A stretch of DNA of 60,180 nucleotides from assembly GCF_000155615.1 (NCBI RefSeq), contig NZ_DS989915.1:1412249-1472428 (forward strand), read 5' to 3'. Positions 8,877-18,635 of this stretch are shown here, piece by piece (position 1 is the first letter of the stretch; each line of letters starts with the position of its first letter). The translations under genes and the position numbers were made by a program. The notes beneath the pieces were generated by a model. That model ran no database searches. It was not told where the DNA came from and was given only the letters and a program-made list of their open reading frames with translations. Source of the stretch: Alcanivorax sp. DG881. GTDB taxonomy: Bacteria > Pseudomonadota > Gammaproteobacteria > Pseudomonadales > Alcanivoracaceae.

Positions 8877-9683
8877 GTGAGCGACTACGCCATTGGTGAC
8901 CTGCAGGGCTGTCTGGGGGCGTTTGACTGTCTGTTGGAGAAAATCGGCTTCAACGCCGACCGTGACCGCCTGTTTCTCGCCGGGGATCTGGTCAATCGGG
9001 GGCCGGACTCGCTGGGCACCCTGCGCCGCGTTCACGCCCTGCGTGACAACGTGCATACCGTGCTGGGCAACCACGACCTGCATCTGCTGGCGGTGGCCAA
9101 CGGCACCACCCACAGCAAACGCAAGGACACCCTCAGTGAGATCCTCGACGCACCGGATCGCGCCGAACTGCTGGGCTGGTTACAACAACAGCCCCTGCTG
9201 ATTCCCCTGCCGGAACATAACGCGGTGATGACCCACGCCGGCATCCCGCCATTGTGGTCACTGGAGCAGGCCAGCCAGCGGGCGGCAGAAGTGGAAACGG
9301 TGCTCCGCAGCGACTCCGCCGACGCCTTCTTCACCCATATGTACGGCAACACCCCCGCCGGCTGGGACGAACAACTCAGCGGCACGGACCGCTGGCGCGT
9401 GATTACCAACCACTTCACCCGCATGCGTTTCGTGGATCAGGCCGGCGAACTGGACCTGACCAGCAAAGGCGAGCCCGACCAGCCCCCCGCCGGGTTCATG
9501 CCCTGGTTCCAGCACCCCCGCCGGGTACTCACCGACACCCGCATCCTGTTCGGCCACTGGGCCGCCCTGGAAGGTCACAGCGGGGTCGACAAAGTCGACG
9601 CACTGGATACCGGCTGCGTCTGGGGCGGCACTTTGACAGCATTGCGTCTGGACGATCAGGTACGCATCCAGTGCGACTGCTAG
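8877..9683 (+). CDS. apaH: Diadenosine tetraphosphatase, symmetrical
   Basis: Hydrolyses Ap4A to two ADP and, as known from E. coli, can remove Np4 caps from RNA. The 268-residue product carries the metallophosphatase motifs GDLQGC (residues 7-12), GDLVNRG (36-42) and GNHD (64-67), plus MTHAGIPP and the C-terminal FGHWA with a metal-binding His. The start is GTG at 8877, 9 bases after a GGAGG-like ribosome site. It ends the lptD-to-apaH gene run. Confidence 0.96.
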   Translation: MSDYAIGDLQGCLGAFDCLLEKIGFNADRDRLFLAGDLVNRGPDSLGTLRRVHALRDNVHTVLGNHDLHLLAVANGTTHSKRKDTLSEILDAPDRAELLGWLQQQPLLIPLPEHNAVMTHAGIPPLWSLEQASQRAAEVETVLRSDSADAFFTHMYGNTPAGWDEQLSGTDRWRVITNHFTRMRFVDQAGELDLTSKGEPDQPPAGFMPWFQHPRRVLTDTRILFGHWAALEGHSGVDKVDALDTGCVWGGTLTALRLDDQVRIQCDC

Positions 9684-9989
9684 CCCCCTTCACCCGTTAC
9701 CCACTGACGCCCGGATAACACCGGCAAAATCGTCCCGCCCACCCCGACAATACGCCTGATCAACGTTACCGACACCTCGTCATTTTTTTAAAAAAAGTTG
9801 CCCGCTTTTCTTTGACTTGTTCCGCCGTTTGGTTCCATGCTAAAGCCAAGACATGCGTTCAGGCGGCGATGACGCGCAGCCCGTTTCACCCTCTCTTAAC
9901 GCCATAGCCGACTGACTTTTAACGAGAAAGGAAAAACCCTGCATGTAGTTTTGTTGTGACAATGTGCGTTCCGCCAGGAGGAAGCAGGC
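9684..9989. promoter_or_regulatory. 306-base gene-free region upstream of prkA
   Basis: No coding frame is convincing here. A seven-T/seven-A tract (about 9783-9796) lies shortly upstream of a possible -35 element TTGACT (9812-9817), but I see no good -10 at the right distance. No GG-N10-GC sigma-54 element was found. The prkA ribosome site AGGAGGAAG is at the end. Promoter activity is an inference from position only. Confidence 0.35.
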
Positions 9990-11912
9990 ATGAGTATAAT
10001 CAGCCACTACCAGGCCCGGTTTGATGCGACCCAGCAAGAGGAAATGTCGCTGGAAGAGTACCTGGAACTGTGCAAGGACGACCCCAGCGCTTACGCCACT
10101 GCCGCTGAGCGCATGCTGATGGCCATCGGCGAACCGGAAATGGTCGACACCGCCCAGGACCCTCGCCTGTCACGCATTTTCTCCAACAAGATTATCCGCC
10201 GCTACCCCGCCTTCGACGAGTTCTACGGCCTCGAAGAAGTCATCGAAAACATCGTCAGTTATTACCGCCACGCCGCCCAGGGTCTGGAAGAAAAGAAACA
10301 GATTCTCTATTTGCTTGGGCCGGTGGGTGGCGGCAAATCCTCCCTGGCCGAAAAGCTCAAGGCGCTGATGCAGAAAGTGCCCTTCTATGCCCTCAAGGGC
10401 TCGCCGGTAAACGACTCCCCCCTGACCCTGTTCAACCCGGAAGAAGATGGCCCCATCCTCGAAGAGGAATACGGCATTCCCCGCCGTTATATCCGCACCA
10501 TCATGTCGCCCTGGGCGGTCAAGCGTTTGCATGAATTCGGCGGCGACCTGAGTCAGTTTCGCGTGGTAAAACGCTACCCCTCCATTCTCGACCAGGTCGC
10601 GGTGGCCAAAACCGAACCCGGCGATGAAAACAACCAGGATATTTCCGCCCTGGTGGGCAAGGTAGACATTCGCAAGCTGGAAGACTTCTCCCAGGATGAT
10701 CCGGACGCCTACGCCTTTTCCGGGGGGCTGTGCCGGGCCAACCAGGGCCTGCTCGAGTTCGTGGAAATGTTCAAGGCACCGATCAAGGTGCTGCACCCAT
10801 TGCTCACCGCCACCCAGGAAGGAAACTACAACGGCACCGAACACATGGGCGCCATCCCTTTCGATGGCATGGTGCTGGCGCACTCCAACGAAGCCGAGTG
10901 GCATACCTTCCGCAACAATAAAAACAATGAAGCCTTTATCGACCGTGTCTATATCGTCAAGGTGCCTTACTGCCTGCGCGTCACCGAAGAAATGCAGATC
11001 TATGACAAGCTGCTGCGCAACTCAAGCCTGCGTGATGCCCACTGCGCACCGGACACCCTGCACATGCTCGCGCAATTCTCCACACTCACCCGGCTGAAAG
11101 AACCGGAGAATTCCAGCATTTATTCAAAGATGCGCGTTTACGATGGCGAAAATCTGAAAGATGTGGATCCCCACGCCAAATCCATGCAGGAGTACCGCGA
11201 CATGGCCGGCGTGGATGAAGGCATGGCCGGGCTCTCCACCCGCTTTGCTTTCAAGATTCTCTCCAAGGTATTCAACTATGACCACTCGGAGGTAGCGGCC
11301 AACCCGGTTCACCTGATTCATGTGCTGGAGCAGCGCATTGAACAGGAACAGTTCCCCCAGGAAAAATCGGAACAGTACCGCCGCTTCATCAAGGAATACC
11401 TGGTGCCCCGCTACGTAGAGTTCATCGGCAAGGAAATCCAGACCGCTTATCTCGAATCTTACTCGGAATACGGCCAGAACATTTTCGACCGCTACGTAAT
11501 CTATGCGGATTTCTGGATTCAGGATCAGGAGTTCCGCGACCCGGATACCGGTGAAATTTTCGACCGCCAGGCGCTCAATGAAGACCTGGAAAAAATCGAA
11601 AAACCGGCCGGCATTTCCAACCCCAAAGACTTCCGCAACGAAGTGGTCAACTTCGTCCTTCGCGCCCGCGCCAACAACCACGGCAAGAACCCCAGCTGGC
11701 TAAGCTACCAGAAACTGCGCGATGTGATAGAGAAAAAAATGTTCTCCAACACCGAGGACCTGCTGCCCGTCATTTCCTTCAACGCCAAAGGCAGCGAGGA
11801 CGACCAGCGCAAGCACAATAACTTTGTGCAGCGCATGGTATCGCGGGGCTACACGGAGAAGCAGGTAAGGCTGCTATCCGAGTGGTACCTGCGGGTGAGA
11901 AAGGCGCAATAG
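9990..11912 (+). CDS. PrkA family serine protein kinase / AAA+ protein
   Basis: Orthologue of E. coli YeaG: an AAA+ ATPase domain followed by a PrkA kinase-like C-terminal domain, linked in E. coli and Bacillus to stationary phase and nitrogen or sporulation stress. The 640-residue product is full length. It shows YLLGPVGGGKSSLAEKL (Walker A, about residue 109), then HSNEAEWHTFRNNKNNEAFIDR and YCLRVTEEMQIYDKLL. The ATG follows a strong AGGAGGAAG site. It is followed by yeaH and spoVR homologues on the same strand, a conserved trio, although here a 179-base gap with a paired repeat separates it from yeaH. Confidence 0.94.
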   Translation: MSIISHYQARFDATQQEEMSLEEYLELCKDDPSAYATAAERMLMAIGEPEMVDTAQDPRLSRIFSNKIIRRYPAFDEFYGLEEVIENIVSYYRHAAQGLEEKKQILYLLGPVGGGKSSLAEKLKALMQKVPFYALKGSPVNDSPLTLFNPEEDGPILEEEYGIPRRYIRTIMSPWAVKRLHEFGGDLSQFRVVKRYPSILDQVAVAKTEPGDENNQDISALVGKVDIRKLEDFSQDDPDAYAFSGGLCRANQGLLEFVEMFKAPIKVLHPLLTATQEGNYNGTEHMGAIPFDGMVLAHSNEAEWHTFRNNKNNEAFIDRVYIVKVPYCLRVTEEMQIYDKLLRNSSLRDAHCAPDTLHMLAQFSTLTRLKEPENSSIYSKMRVYDGENLKDVDPHAKSMQEYRDMAGVDEGMAGLSTRFAFKILSKVFNYDHSEVAANPVHLIHVLEQRIEQEQFPQEKSEQYRRFIKEYLVPRYVEFIGKEIQTAYLESYSEYGQNIFDRYVIYADFWIQDQEFRDPDTGEIFDRQALNEDLEKIEKPAGISNPKDFRNEVVNFVLRARANNHGKNPSWLSYQKLRDVIEKKMFSNTEDLLPVISFNAKGSEDDQRKHNNFVQRMVSRGYTEKQVRLLSEWYLRVRKAQ

Positions 11913-11921
11913 CAATAGGAG

Positions 11922-12075
11922 ACGCAGCATGCTTCACGTAACACGCAACAACACGACATAACGGTTTTAGCGTTACGCATTGCTCTCTCCGCGCATTAGC
12001 GCGATCGCGGAGACAACGTCAAAAGCCGCTCAAGCCCCACCCGCGTTGTTGCGTCAAGCGTGTCGCGTGAAGCTG
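11922..12075. repeat. Type 1 heptamer arrays, facing inverted pair
   Basis: The left arm has four units at 11922-11949 (ACGCAGC, ATGCTTC, then two more). The right arm, read on the other strand from 12075 to 12048, has four units (CAGCTTC, ACGCGAC, then two more). The arms could pair imperfectly across about 100 bases. A smaller CTCCGCG/CGCGGAG hairpin lies between them. Confidence 0.75.
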
Positions 12076-12091
12076 CTTCCGGAGGAAGCCC

Positions 12092-13372
12092 ATGAGCTAC
12101 ATCATTGACCGTCGCCTGAACGATAAACGCAAAAGCACCGTGAACCGGCAGCGCTTCCTGCGCCGCTATCGTTCGCACATTCGCGATGCCGTCAACGATG
12201 CGGTCAGCCGCCGTTCCATCAAGGACATGGAACAAGGCGAGCGGATAAGCATTCCCCGCAAGGACCTGTCCGAACCCATTTTCCATCACGGCCCCGGTGG
12301 GCAACGCAGCATCGTCCACCCGGGCAACCAGGAATTTCATCAGGGAGACCGCATTCGCCGCCCGGACGGTGGCGGCGAAGGCGGGCCCGGCGAGGGCCAG
12401 GCCAGTGATCAGGGTGAAGGCAATGATGAATTCGCCTTCGAAATCGACAAACAGGAATTCCTGAATTTCCTGTTTGAAGACCTGGAGCTGCCCAATCTTC
12501 TCAAGCGTCACCTGGAAGGGGCACAGATCTTTCAACACCGTCATGGCGGCATCGTCAGCCAGGGCATGCCCGCCAAGATCAATATCGTCCGCTCCATGCG
12601 CCAGGCCTCCATGCGCCGCCGCGCCCTCACCGCCGCCACGCGCAAGAAAATACGCACCCTGAAAGCCGAGCGGGATGCACTGCTGGAACAGGATCAGTCG
12701 CCACAACGGCAAGCACGTTTGCACGAGCTGGATGAGCAGATCGCCCGGCTGGAACGCCGGGTGGAACGCATTCCTTTTCTGGACACGGTGGACCTGCGCT
12801 ATAACCACCACGTCAAAGTCCCGGTACCCGTCAGCCGGGCGGTTATGTTCTGCATCATGGATGTGTCCGGCTCCATGAATCAGGACATGAAAGACCTGGC
12901 CAAACGCTTCTTTCTGCTTCTTTACCTGTTCCTTGAGCGTAACTACGAGCATATCGAGGTGGTCTTTATCCGCCACCACACCAGTGCCAAGGAAGTGAAT
13001 GAAGAAGAATTTTTCTACTCCCGGGAAACCGGCGGCACCATCGTATCCAGCGCGCTGAAGCTGACCCGCGACATCATCGAGGAACGCTACCCGGTTGACG
13101 AATGGAACCTGTATGCCGCCCAAGCCTCGGACGGTGACAACTGGAACGATGACTCACCCGCCTGCGCCAAACTGATCGAAGACGAGCTGCTTCCCAAGCT
13201 GCAGTACTTTTCCTACGTAGAGGTCATGCCACGGGCCCACCAGGCGCTCTGGGACCATTACCAGAACATTATGCAGCGGCACCCGTCTGCCTTTTCCATG
13301 GCCCAGATTGATGAGCCCGGGGAGATTTATCCGGTATTTCGCGAGCTGTTCAAAAAACGCATGGAGACCTGA
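12092..13372 (+). CDS. YeaH/YhbH family protein (DUF444)
   Basis: Homologue of E. coli YeaH and Bacillus YhbH; biochemical function unknown, co-expressed with the PrkA kinase. The 426-residue product has a basic N-terminus ([22 protein letters not shown]), a glycine-rich acidic linker near residues 85-115, and a coiled-coil-like segment around 185-230. A von Willebrand A-like domain carries a MIDAS-type DVSGSMNQ at about residue 257. It ends 2 bases before spoVR. The start follows a GGAGGAAG site immediately after the repeat pair. Confidence 0.92.
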   Translation: MSYIIDRRLNDKRKSTVNRQRFLRRYRSHIRDAVNDAVSRRSIKDMEQGERISIPRKDLSEPIFHHGPGGQRSIVHPGNQEFHQGDRIRRPDGGGEGGPGEGQASDQGEGNDEFAFEIDKQEFLNFLFEDLELPNLLKRHLEGAQIFQHRHGGIVSQGMPAKINIVRSMRQASMRRRALTAATRKKIRTLKAERDALLEQDQSPQRQARLHELDEQIARLERRVERIPFLDTVDLRYNHHVKVPVPVSRAVMFCIMDVSGSMNQDMKDLAKRFFLLLYLFLERNYEHIEVVFIRHHTSAKEVNEEEFFYSRETGGTIVSSALKLTRDIIEERYPVDEWNLYAAQASDGDNWNDDSPACAKLIEDELLPKLQYFSYVEVMPRAHQALWDHYQNIMQRHPSAFSMAQIDEPGEIYPVFRELFKKRMET

Positions 13373-13374
13373 GC

Positions 13375-14880
13375 ATGTTTCTTTCAGAGGGCTCTGACTG
13401 GGATTTTGAATTACTGGCCCGCTACGATGAAGCCATTGCGGATCTGGCCCATAACAAATATGGCCTCGACACCTACCCCAACCAGATCGAGGTCATTTCG
13501 TCCGAGCAAATGATGGATGCCTATTCTTCCGTGGGCATGCCGGTAGGCTACAACCACTGGTCATTCGGCAAACAGTTCGTGGAAGTCGAGGGGCGTTACC
13601 GGCGCGGGCATATGGGCCTGGCCTATGAAATCGTGATCAACTCCGACCCCTGCATCGCCTACCTGATGGAGGAAAACAACATCACCATGCAGGCGCTGGT
13701 CATCGCCCATGCCAGCTATGGGCATAATTCATTCTTCAAGAACAACTATCTTTTCAAAACCTGGACGGATGCCTCCTCCATCATTGATTACCTGGTGTTC
13801 GCCCGAAACTATATTGCGGACTGTGAGCAACGCCATGGCGTCAAGGCCGTGGAGGAAACCCTGGATTCCTGCCATGCGCTGATGAACTACGGGGTGGACC
13901 GCTACAAGCGCCCTTCGCCCATTTCCGCCGTGGAGGAAAAACGCCGGCAACGGGAGCGGGAAGCGTCACTGCAGAAACAGATTTCTGAACTCTGGCGCAC
14001 TTTTCCGCAGTTACAGCCTGCCGTTCAATTACGCGAGGAGCCCCCGAACTTTCCGGCTGAGCCCCAGGAAAACCTGCTCTACTTCCTCGAAAAAAACGCC
14101 CCCTTGCTGGCACCCTGGCAGCGGGAAATTATCCGTATCGTGCGCAAAATGGCCCAATACTTTTACCCCCAGCGCCAGACCAAGGTGATGAACGAAGGCT
14201 GGGCCTGCCTGTGGCACTACACCTTGCTCAATGACCTGTACGACCAGGGGAAAGTCACCGACGGCTTCATGCTCGAATTTCTCCAGAACCATAGTCAGGT
14301 CATTTACCAGCCGCCATTCACTGCGCCCTTCTACAGCGGCATGAACCCCTACGCCCTGGGCTTCAACATGTTCCAGGACATCCGCCGCATCTGCGAAAAC
14401 CCTGACGACGAAGACCGGGAATGGTTCCCGGACATTGCCGGCTCGGATTGGTTGAGCACAGTGAAATTCGCCATGGAAAGCTTCAAGGACGAGAGTTTTA
14501 TCCAGCAGTTTCTGTCGCCGCGCCTGATCCGCTATTTCAAGTTTTTCCAGATCGCCGACGATGACCGTAACGACTACGTGGAAGTAGGCGCCATTCATAA
14601 CGAACAGGGTTACCGCAAGGTCCGTGATGCGCTGGCCGAGCAATACAACCTGAGTATTCAGGAACCCAACATCCAGGTAGTCAACGCCAATGTGCACGGC
14701 GATCGCACGCTGACCTTACGCCACCAACGCAACAGCGGCCGGCCACTGGATGAAAACAGTGCCCGGGAGGTACTACGCCATCTGCACCGCTTGTGGAAGT
14801 TCGAGGTCCGCCTGGAAAGTGTTGAGCACGGCAGCGTACTGAACGAATTCAGCATGCCACCGCCCACCGTTATTTCCTGA
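13375..14880 (+). CDS. SpoVR family protein
   Basis: Homologue of E. coli YcgB and Bacillus SpoVR; molecular function not established, consistently linked with prkA and yeaH. The 501-residue product is full length. Typical stretches are MPVGYNHWSFGKQF near residue 58, IAHASYGHNSFFKNNYLF near 112, and NEGWACLWHYTLLNDLYD near 270, all rich in His and Trp. The ATG lies 2 bases after the yeaH stop, so the pair is likely coupled. No signal peptide is visible. Confidence 0.93.
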   Translation: MFLSEGSDWDFELLARYDEAIADLAHNKYGLDTYPNQIEVISSEQMMDAYSSVGMPVGYNHWSFGKQFVEVEGRYRRGHMGLAYEIVINSDPCIAYLMEENNITMQALVIAHASYGHNSFFKNNYLFKTWTDASSIIDYLVFARNYIADCEQRHGVKAVEETLDSCHALMNYGVDRYKRPSPISAVEEKRRQREREASLQKQISELWRTFPQLQPAVQLREEPPNFPAEPQENLLYFLEKNAPLLAPWQREIIRIVRKMAQYFYPQRQTKVMNEGWACLWHYTLLNDLYDQGKVTDGFMLEFLQNHSQVIYQPPFTAPFYSGMNPYALGFNMFQDIRRICENPDDEDREWFPDIAGSDWLSTVKFAMESFKDESFIQQFLSPRLIRYFKFFQIADDDRNDYVEVGAIHNEQGYRKVRDALAEQYNLSIQEPNIQVVNANVHGDRTLTLRHQRNSGRPLDENSAREVLRHLHRLWKFEVRLESVEHGSVLNEFSMPPPTVIS

Positions 14881-14897
14881 TCCGGGCCGGGCTGACA

Positions 14898-15842
14898 TCA
14901 CGGCACCGGATCGGGGGTAGTTTCTGTCTCCGACTCTGCCATTTGCTTCAGCTGGCGGCGCACCTTGTGATCCCCCAGCAAGAAAAGCGACAACGCGAGC
15001 ACAATCAATGCGGCGCCTGCCAGCACCAAGGCACCAAGGCTTTCGCCGTTGAACAGGCTGCCCAGCGACAGCGCCAACACCGGTGTTATCAGCGTCACCA
15101 GCGCCACGGTGGCCGCAGGCAAGCGCGCCAGTACCTGGTAGTAGCAGTAAAAACCCAACAGCGAGCCAAACACCGCCAGATACAGGATGGCGGACAAGCC
15201 CCGATAGTCACCGCTAAAACTCAACGTCTGCCCGGTAATCAACATACCGGCGGCATAGCAGGGTAACGACAACAGCAAGCCGCCCACGGTTTGCTGCATG
15301 GGCTGCAGCCCGGCGGCCACACGTTGCACGGCGATGCCACTGCCGGCAAACAGGGTCACCGCGCTGAGCATCCACAGCAAGCCGACGCCCCGGTCCCCCA
15401 TGCCTTGCCCGGCGACCAGCACCTGCAGGCTGTCATCAAACACCAGTGCCAATCCGGCCAGGCCAATCAGGCAGGCACTCCAATGCCAGCGGTTGAGCCG
15501 TAACCCACCCGGCAAGCCTTGCAGCATCAGCCCGGAAAGTAACGGCGCCAGGCCAAAGATCACCGAGATCAACCCGGAAGGCAGGTGCGCCGCCGCCATA
15601 TAGCTACAGCCCATGGCACCGAAAATACCCGGCAGGGACGCCAGATAGCTGAGCCGCGCCCGGCGATGCAGCGGCAACGGCTGGCGTTTCATCCACAACC
15701 AGCCCAGCCCCAGCAGCGCAGCGATGCCCATACGCACACCGGCTGCCGCCAGCGGCGCCATGGCCTCACCACTCCATTTAATCCCCAACGGCGTGGTTGC
15801 CCACACCGCCACCACGATCAAATACGCTGCCAGGGTTGGCAT
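14898..15842 (-). CDS. EamA/DMT family transporter
   Basis: Inner-membrane protein of 314 residues with about ten hydrophobic helices arranged as two EamA repeats, the drug/metabolite transporter superfamily. The start reads MPTLAAYLIVVAVWATTPLG, and conserved features include PLLSGLMLQG and, in the second repeat, YYQVLARLPAATVALVTLITP. The C-terminal tail after the last helix is polar and acidic (ESETETTPDPVP). The substrate cannot be told from sequence; family members export amino acids, metabolites or drugs. It points away from cca and converges on spoVR. Confidence 0.85.
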   Translation of the reverse strand: MPTLAAYLIVVAVWATTPLGIKWSGEAMAPLAAAGVRMGIAALLGLGWLWMKRQPLPLHRRARLSYLASLPGIFGAMGCSYMAAAHLPSGLISVIFGLAPLLSGLMLQGLPGGLRLNRWHWSACLIGLAGLALVFDDSLQVLVAGQGMGDRGVGLLWMLSAVTLFAGSGIAVQRVAAGLQPMQQTVGGLLLSLPCYAAGMLITGQTLSFSGDYRGLSAILYLAVFGSLLGFYCYYQVLARLPAATVALVTLITPVLALSLGSLFNGESLGALVLAGAALIVLALSLFLLGDHKVRRQLKQMAESETETTPDPVP

Positions 15843-15850
15843 GATTTTCT

Positions 15851-16008
15851 CCGCTTCAAGCTACACGCAACACGCATCAACGCGCTCATCGTTGCCTTTT
15901 GATTTGCCACCTCAGCGCCCGCGCTCAAACATTTGTGCGCGGGCAGTGCTTCAGGACTCCGGCTTGCGTTGATTCGCGTTGTTGCATGGAGCCTGTTGCG
16001 TGAAGCGG
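15851..16008. repeat. Type 1 heptamer arrays, facing inverted pair
   Basis: The left arm has four units at 15851-15878 (CCGCTTC, AAGCTAC, then two more). The right arm, read on the other strand from 16008 to 15981, has four units (CCGCTTC, ACGCAAC, then two more). A perfect inner hairpin GCCCGCGC/GCGCGGGC spans 15917-15944. The element lies between the divergent transporter gene and cca. Confidence 0.75.
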
Positions 16009-16014
16009 CCCCAT

Positions 16015-16053
16015 AAAAAAGGCCGCAGGTCGGGGGACGCTGCGGCCTTTTTT
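16015..16053. terminator. Bidirectional intrinsic terminator
   Basis: AAAAAAGGCCGCAG and CTGCGGCCTTTTTT are perfect 14-base inverted arms around an 11-base loop, giving a GC-rich stem with a T-run on either strand. It lies just before the cca promoter region and would insulate cca from the transporter side. Confidence 0.8.
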
Positions 16054-16193
16054 GCTAACTGAAACTTTCAGTCACACAGCCGTCGTCCCTGCGCACGCCA
16101 TTTGCGTGCACAGCGGTCTGCGACTAGAGAGTTCAGTTTCAGTACGATAGAAAGCATGCGACCATTCTGCTCAAGAACTCACAGGCAAACAAG

Positions 16194-17426
16194 ATGAAAG
16201 TGTATCTGGTGGGCGGTGCGGTGCGGGACTCCTTGCTCGGCCTCCCCGTGACAGAAAAGGACTGGGTCGTGGTTGGCGCCACGCCGGAAGAAATGGAAGC
16301 CAACGGGTTCCGCCCCGTGGGCAAGGATTTCCCGGTATTCCTGCACCCCGACACCCAGGAAGAATACGCCCTGGCCCGCACCGAGCGAAAATCCGGCCAT
16401 GGCTACGGGGGCTTTACCTTCCATGCCGCCAGCGACGTCTCCCTGGAAGAAGACCTGATTCGCCGCGACCTGACCATCAATGCCATGGCCCGTTCAGAAG
16501 GTGGCGAGGTAGTCGACCCTTTCCACGGTAAGATTGATCTAAAAGCCCGCTTGCTACGGCATGTTTCCCCCGCTTTTGCTGAGGACCCGCTACGGGTATT
16601 GCGCGTGGCACGATTCGCCGCCCGTTATCACTGGCTCGGTTTCCGCGTCGCGGACGACACCCTGACACTGATGCGCCAGCTCAGTGACAGCGGCGAACTG
16701 GATTACCTGGTGCCCGAGCGGGTTTGGAAAGAAACCAGCCGGGCCCTCATGGAACCCGCTCCCCAGGTTTTTTTCCAGGTCCTGCATGTCTGTGGCGCGC
16801 TGGAAAAACTGTTCCCCGAATTGGCCGCACTGGATGGCGTTCCCCAACCGGAAGCCCACCACCCGGAAGTGGACACCCTGGTGCACCAATGGCTATGCCT
16901 GGAAATGGCTGCCAAACTCAAGCTGCCGTTGACGGCCCGTTACGCCGTGCTGTGCCACGATCTGGGTAAAGCCAAAACACCACAGGCAGAGTGGCCCCGG
17001 CATATCGCCCACGAAATTCGCAGTGCCCGACTGTCACGCACCCTGTCGAAACGGCTGCGGGTTCCCCGTGACGCCGCTGACACCGCTGCGCTGGTGGCCG
17101 AATACCACACCCACTGCCACCGCGCTCTGGAGCTGAAACCGCAGACCGTGTGGAAACTGTTCAAGGCACTGGATGTGATCCGCCGGCCCGAACGGTTGGA
17201 AGATTTTCTGGGCGCCTGCGAAGCCGATGCCCGTGGCCGTACTGGCTTCGAAGACCGCGACTACCCCCAGGCAAACTACCTGCGCGGTGCGGCCCAGGCG
17301 CTCCAGTCTGTGGACGTGGCCGCCTTGCGCGCTCAGGGTATTGAAGGGCCCGCCCTGGGTGACGCCATCGAAAAAGCCCGCATCCAGGCCATCACCACTT
17401 TCAAACAACAGGAGCTCAATCCCTGA
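16194..17426 (+). CDS. cca: CCA-adding enzyme / multifunctional tRNA nucleotidyltransferase
   Basis: Adds and repairs the 3' CCA of tRNAs without a nucleic-acid template. The 410-residue product is close to the E. coli enzyme. It has YLVGGAVRD (residues 4-12), [13 protein letters not shown], the [10 protein letters not shown] flexible-loop segment, and basic [17 protein letters not shown]-terminal HD domain ([10 protein letters not shown], then [10 protein letters not shown]) gives phosphatase or phosphodiesterase activity in the E. coli type. It is a 1-base TGATG overlap upstream of the pteridine reductase gene. Confidence 0.96.
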   Translation: MKVYLVGGAVRDSLLGLPVTEKDWVVVGATPEEMEANGFRPVGKDFPVFLHPDTQEEYALARTERKSGHGYGGFTFHAASDVSLEEDLIRRDLTINAMARSEGGEVVDPFHGKIDLKARLLRHVSPAFAEDPLRVLRVARFAARYHWLGFRVADDTLTLMRQLSDSGELDYLVPERVWKETSRALMEPAPQVFFQVLHVCGALEKLFPELAALDGVPQPEAHHPEVDTLVHQWLCLEMAAKLKLPLTARYAVLCHDLGKAKTPQAEWPRHIAHEIRSARLSRTLSKRLRVPRDAADTAALVAEYHTHCHRALELKPQTVWKLFKALDVIRRPERLEDFLGACEADARGRTGFEDRDYPQANYLRGAAQALQSVDVAALRAQGIEGPALGDAIEKARIQAITTFKQQELNP

Positions 17427-18163
17427 TGACAGCCCCCGTCGCCCTGGTTACCGGCAGCGCCCGCCGTATCGGCGCACAGATCGTTCGCACCCTGCACCAC
17501 CACGGCATGCGGGTCATCATCCATTACCGTGGCAGCCAGCAGGAAGCCGAAAGCCTGGCCGCGGTTCTCAATCAGACCCGCCCGAACAGCGCCGCCGTGC
17601 TACAAGCCGATCTGGACCAGCCGGCGGCAGTACGCCAGCTGGCCAGCGATGCACTGGCCTGTTTCGGCCAACTGGACCTGCTGGTGAACAATGCCTCCAG
17701 TTTTTACCCCACGCCCATTGATCAGGCCGACGACGCCGACTGGGAAAAATTGATTCACAGCAACCTGCGCGCCCCCTTTATTCTCAGCCAGCAACTGACG
17801 CCGGCCCTGCGCCAACAGCACGGCTGCATTATCAACATTGTCGATGTCTACGCAGAAAAACCGCTGCAAACCCACACCCTGTATTGCATGGCCAAGGCAG
17901 GACTTGCGATGATGACAAAAAGCCTGGCGCGAGAGCTAGGCCCGGAAATTCGCGTCAACGGCGTGTCGCCGGGGCCGATCCTGTGGCCGGAGGCGGGGCA
18001 AATGAACCAGCAGGCCATTCAGGATGCCACCGCGCTGAAGCGCAGCGGCGACCCGGATGACATCGCCAACACGGTTTACTGGCTGGCCACAGCCGCGCCG
18101 TTTATAACAGGTCAGATACTGGCCGTGGACGGGGGACGTTCACTGGCCTTGCAGGGAAGCTAA
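17426..18163 (+). CDS. folM: Pteridine reductase (short-chain dehydrogenase)
   Basis: NADPH-dependent short-chain dehydrogenase that most resembles FolM/PTR1-type pteridine reductases, which make tetrahydromonapterin or tetrahydrobiopterin from the dihydro forms. The 245-residue product has TGSARRIG at 9-16 (the Arg-rich nucleotide loop of this subgroup), LLVNNASSFYPTP, and the catalytic Y153/K157 in YCMAK. VNGVSPGPILWPE replaces the usual PG loop. It starts in the cca stop (TGATG). folB and folK lie 1.6-3 kb downstream on the other strand, which suits a pterin role. The exact substrate is inferred. Confidence 0.8.
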   Translation: MTAPVALVTGSARRIGAQIVRTLHHHGMRVIIHYRGSQQEAESLAAVLNQTRPNSAAVLQADLDQPAAVRQLASDALACFGQLDLLVNNASSFYPTPIDQADDADWEKLIHSNLRAPFILSQQLTPALRQQHGCIINIVDVYAEKPLQTHTLYCMAKAGLAMMTKSLARELGPEIRVNGVSPGPILWPEAGQMNQQAIQDATALKRSGDPDDIANTVYWLATAAPFITGQILAVDGGRSLALQGS

Positions 18164-18194
18164 ACCACACAACACGAGACGGATACTCGGGGGA

Positions 18195-18635
18195 ATGATG
18201 AGATTAATCGGGGGAATAATTCTGTTACTGACGGTCATGTCTGCCAGTGCAGAAATCTATCGCTGGAAAGACGCCAACGGAAACTGGCAATTCGGGGACA
18301 AGGCGCCAAAAGAGCAACATGACACTCTCGACGTGAAAGCTCCCCCAAAAATTGGTCAGGAGGATGCACGCGATATTCATGCCCGCACCCAGCGCCTGCT
18401 GGAAAGCCAGCGCACCCAGGCCCGGGAAAAAGCCCAGGCTGAAGAAGCCGCCCGAAGACAACACCAGGAACGTTTTGCCAAACCCTGCGCGGAAGCACAA
18501 GACCGACTGAAAATGCTCAAAGGCCCTTTCGAATACATTGAAGAAGACGGCTCACGGCGTGGCGCAACGGCAGACGAAGTTGCCGCTGACCAGAAAAAAA
18601 CCCGCAAATGGATTGATGAACATTGCGATTTCTAG
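18195..18635 (+). CDS. DUF4124 domain exported protein
   Basis: Small exported protein of 146 residues. A signal peptide (MMRLIGGIILLLTVMSASA) is followed directly by a DUF4124 motif (EIYRWKDANGNWQFGDKAP), a short envelope-associated domain of unknown role. The middle is a charged, Gln/Ala/Glu-rich helix (about residues 60-100), probably a coiled coil. The C-terminal part has two Cys (in FAKPCAEA and DEHCDF) that may form a disulfide in the periplasm. It overlaps the next DUF4124 gene by 13 bases. Confidence 0.8.
   Translation: MMRLIGGIILLLTVMSASAEIYRWKDANGNWQFGDKAPKEQHDTLDVKAPPKIGQEDARDIHARTQRLLESQRTQAREKAQAEEAARRQHQERFAKPCAEAQDRLKMLKGPFEYIEEDGSRRGATADEVAADQKKTRKWIDEHCDF

Noticed and set aside
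9684-9989. Sigma-54 promoter for prkA
   Set aside because: The E. coli orthologue is linked to nitrogen control, but no GG-N10-GC element with the right flanks is present in this gap.
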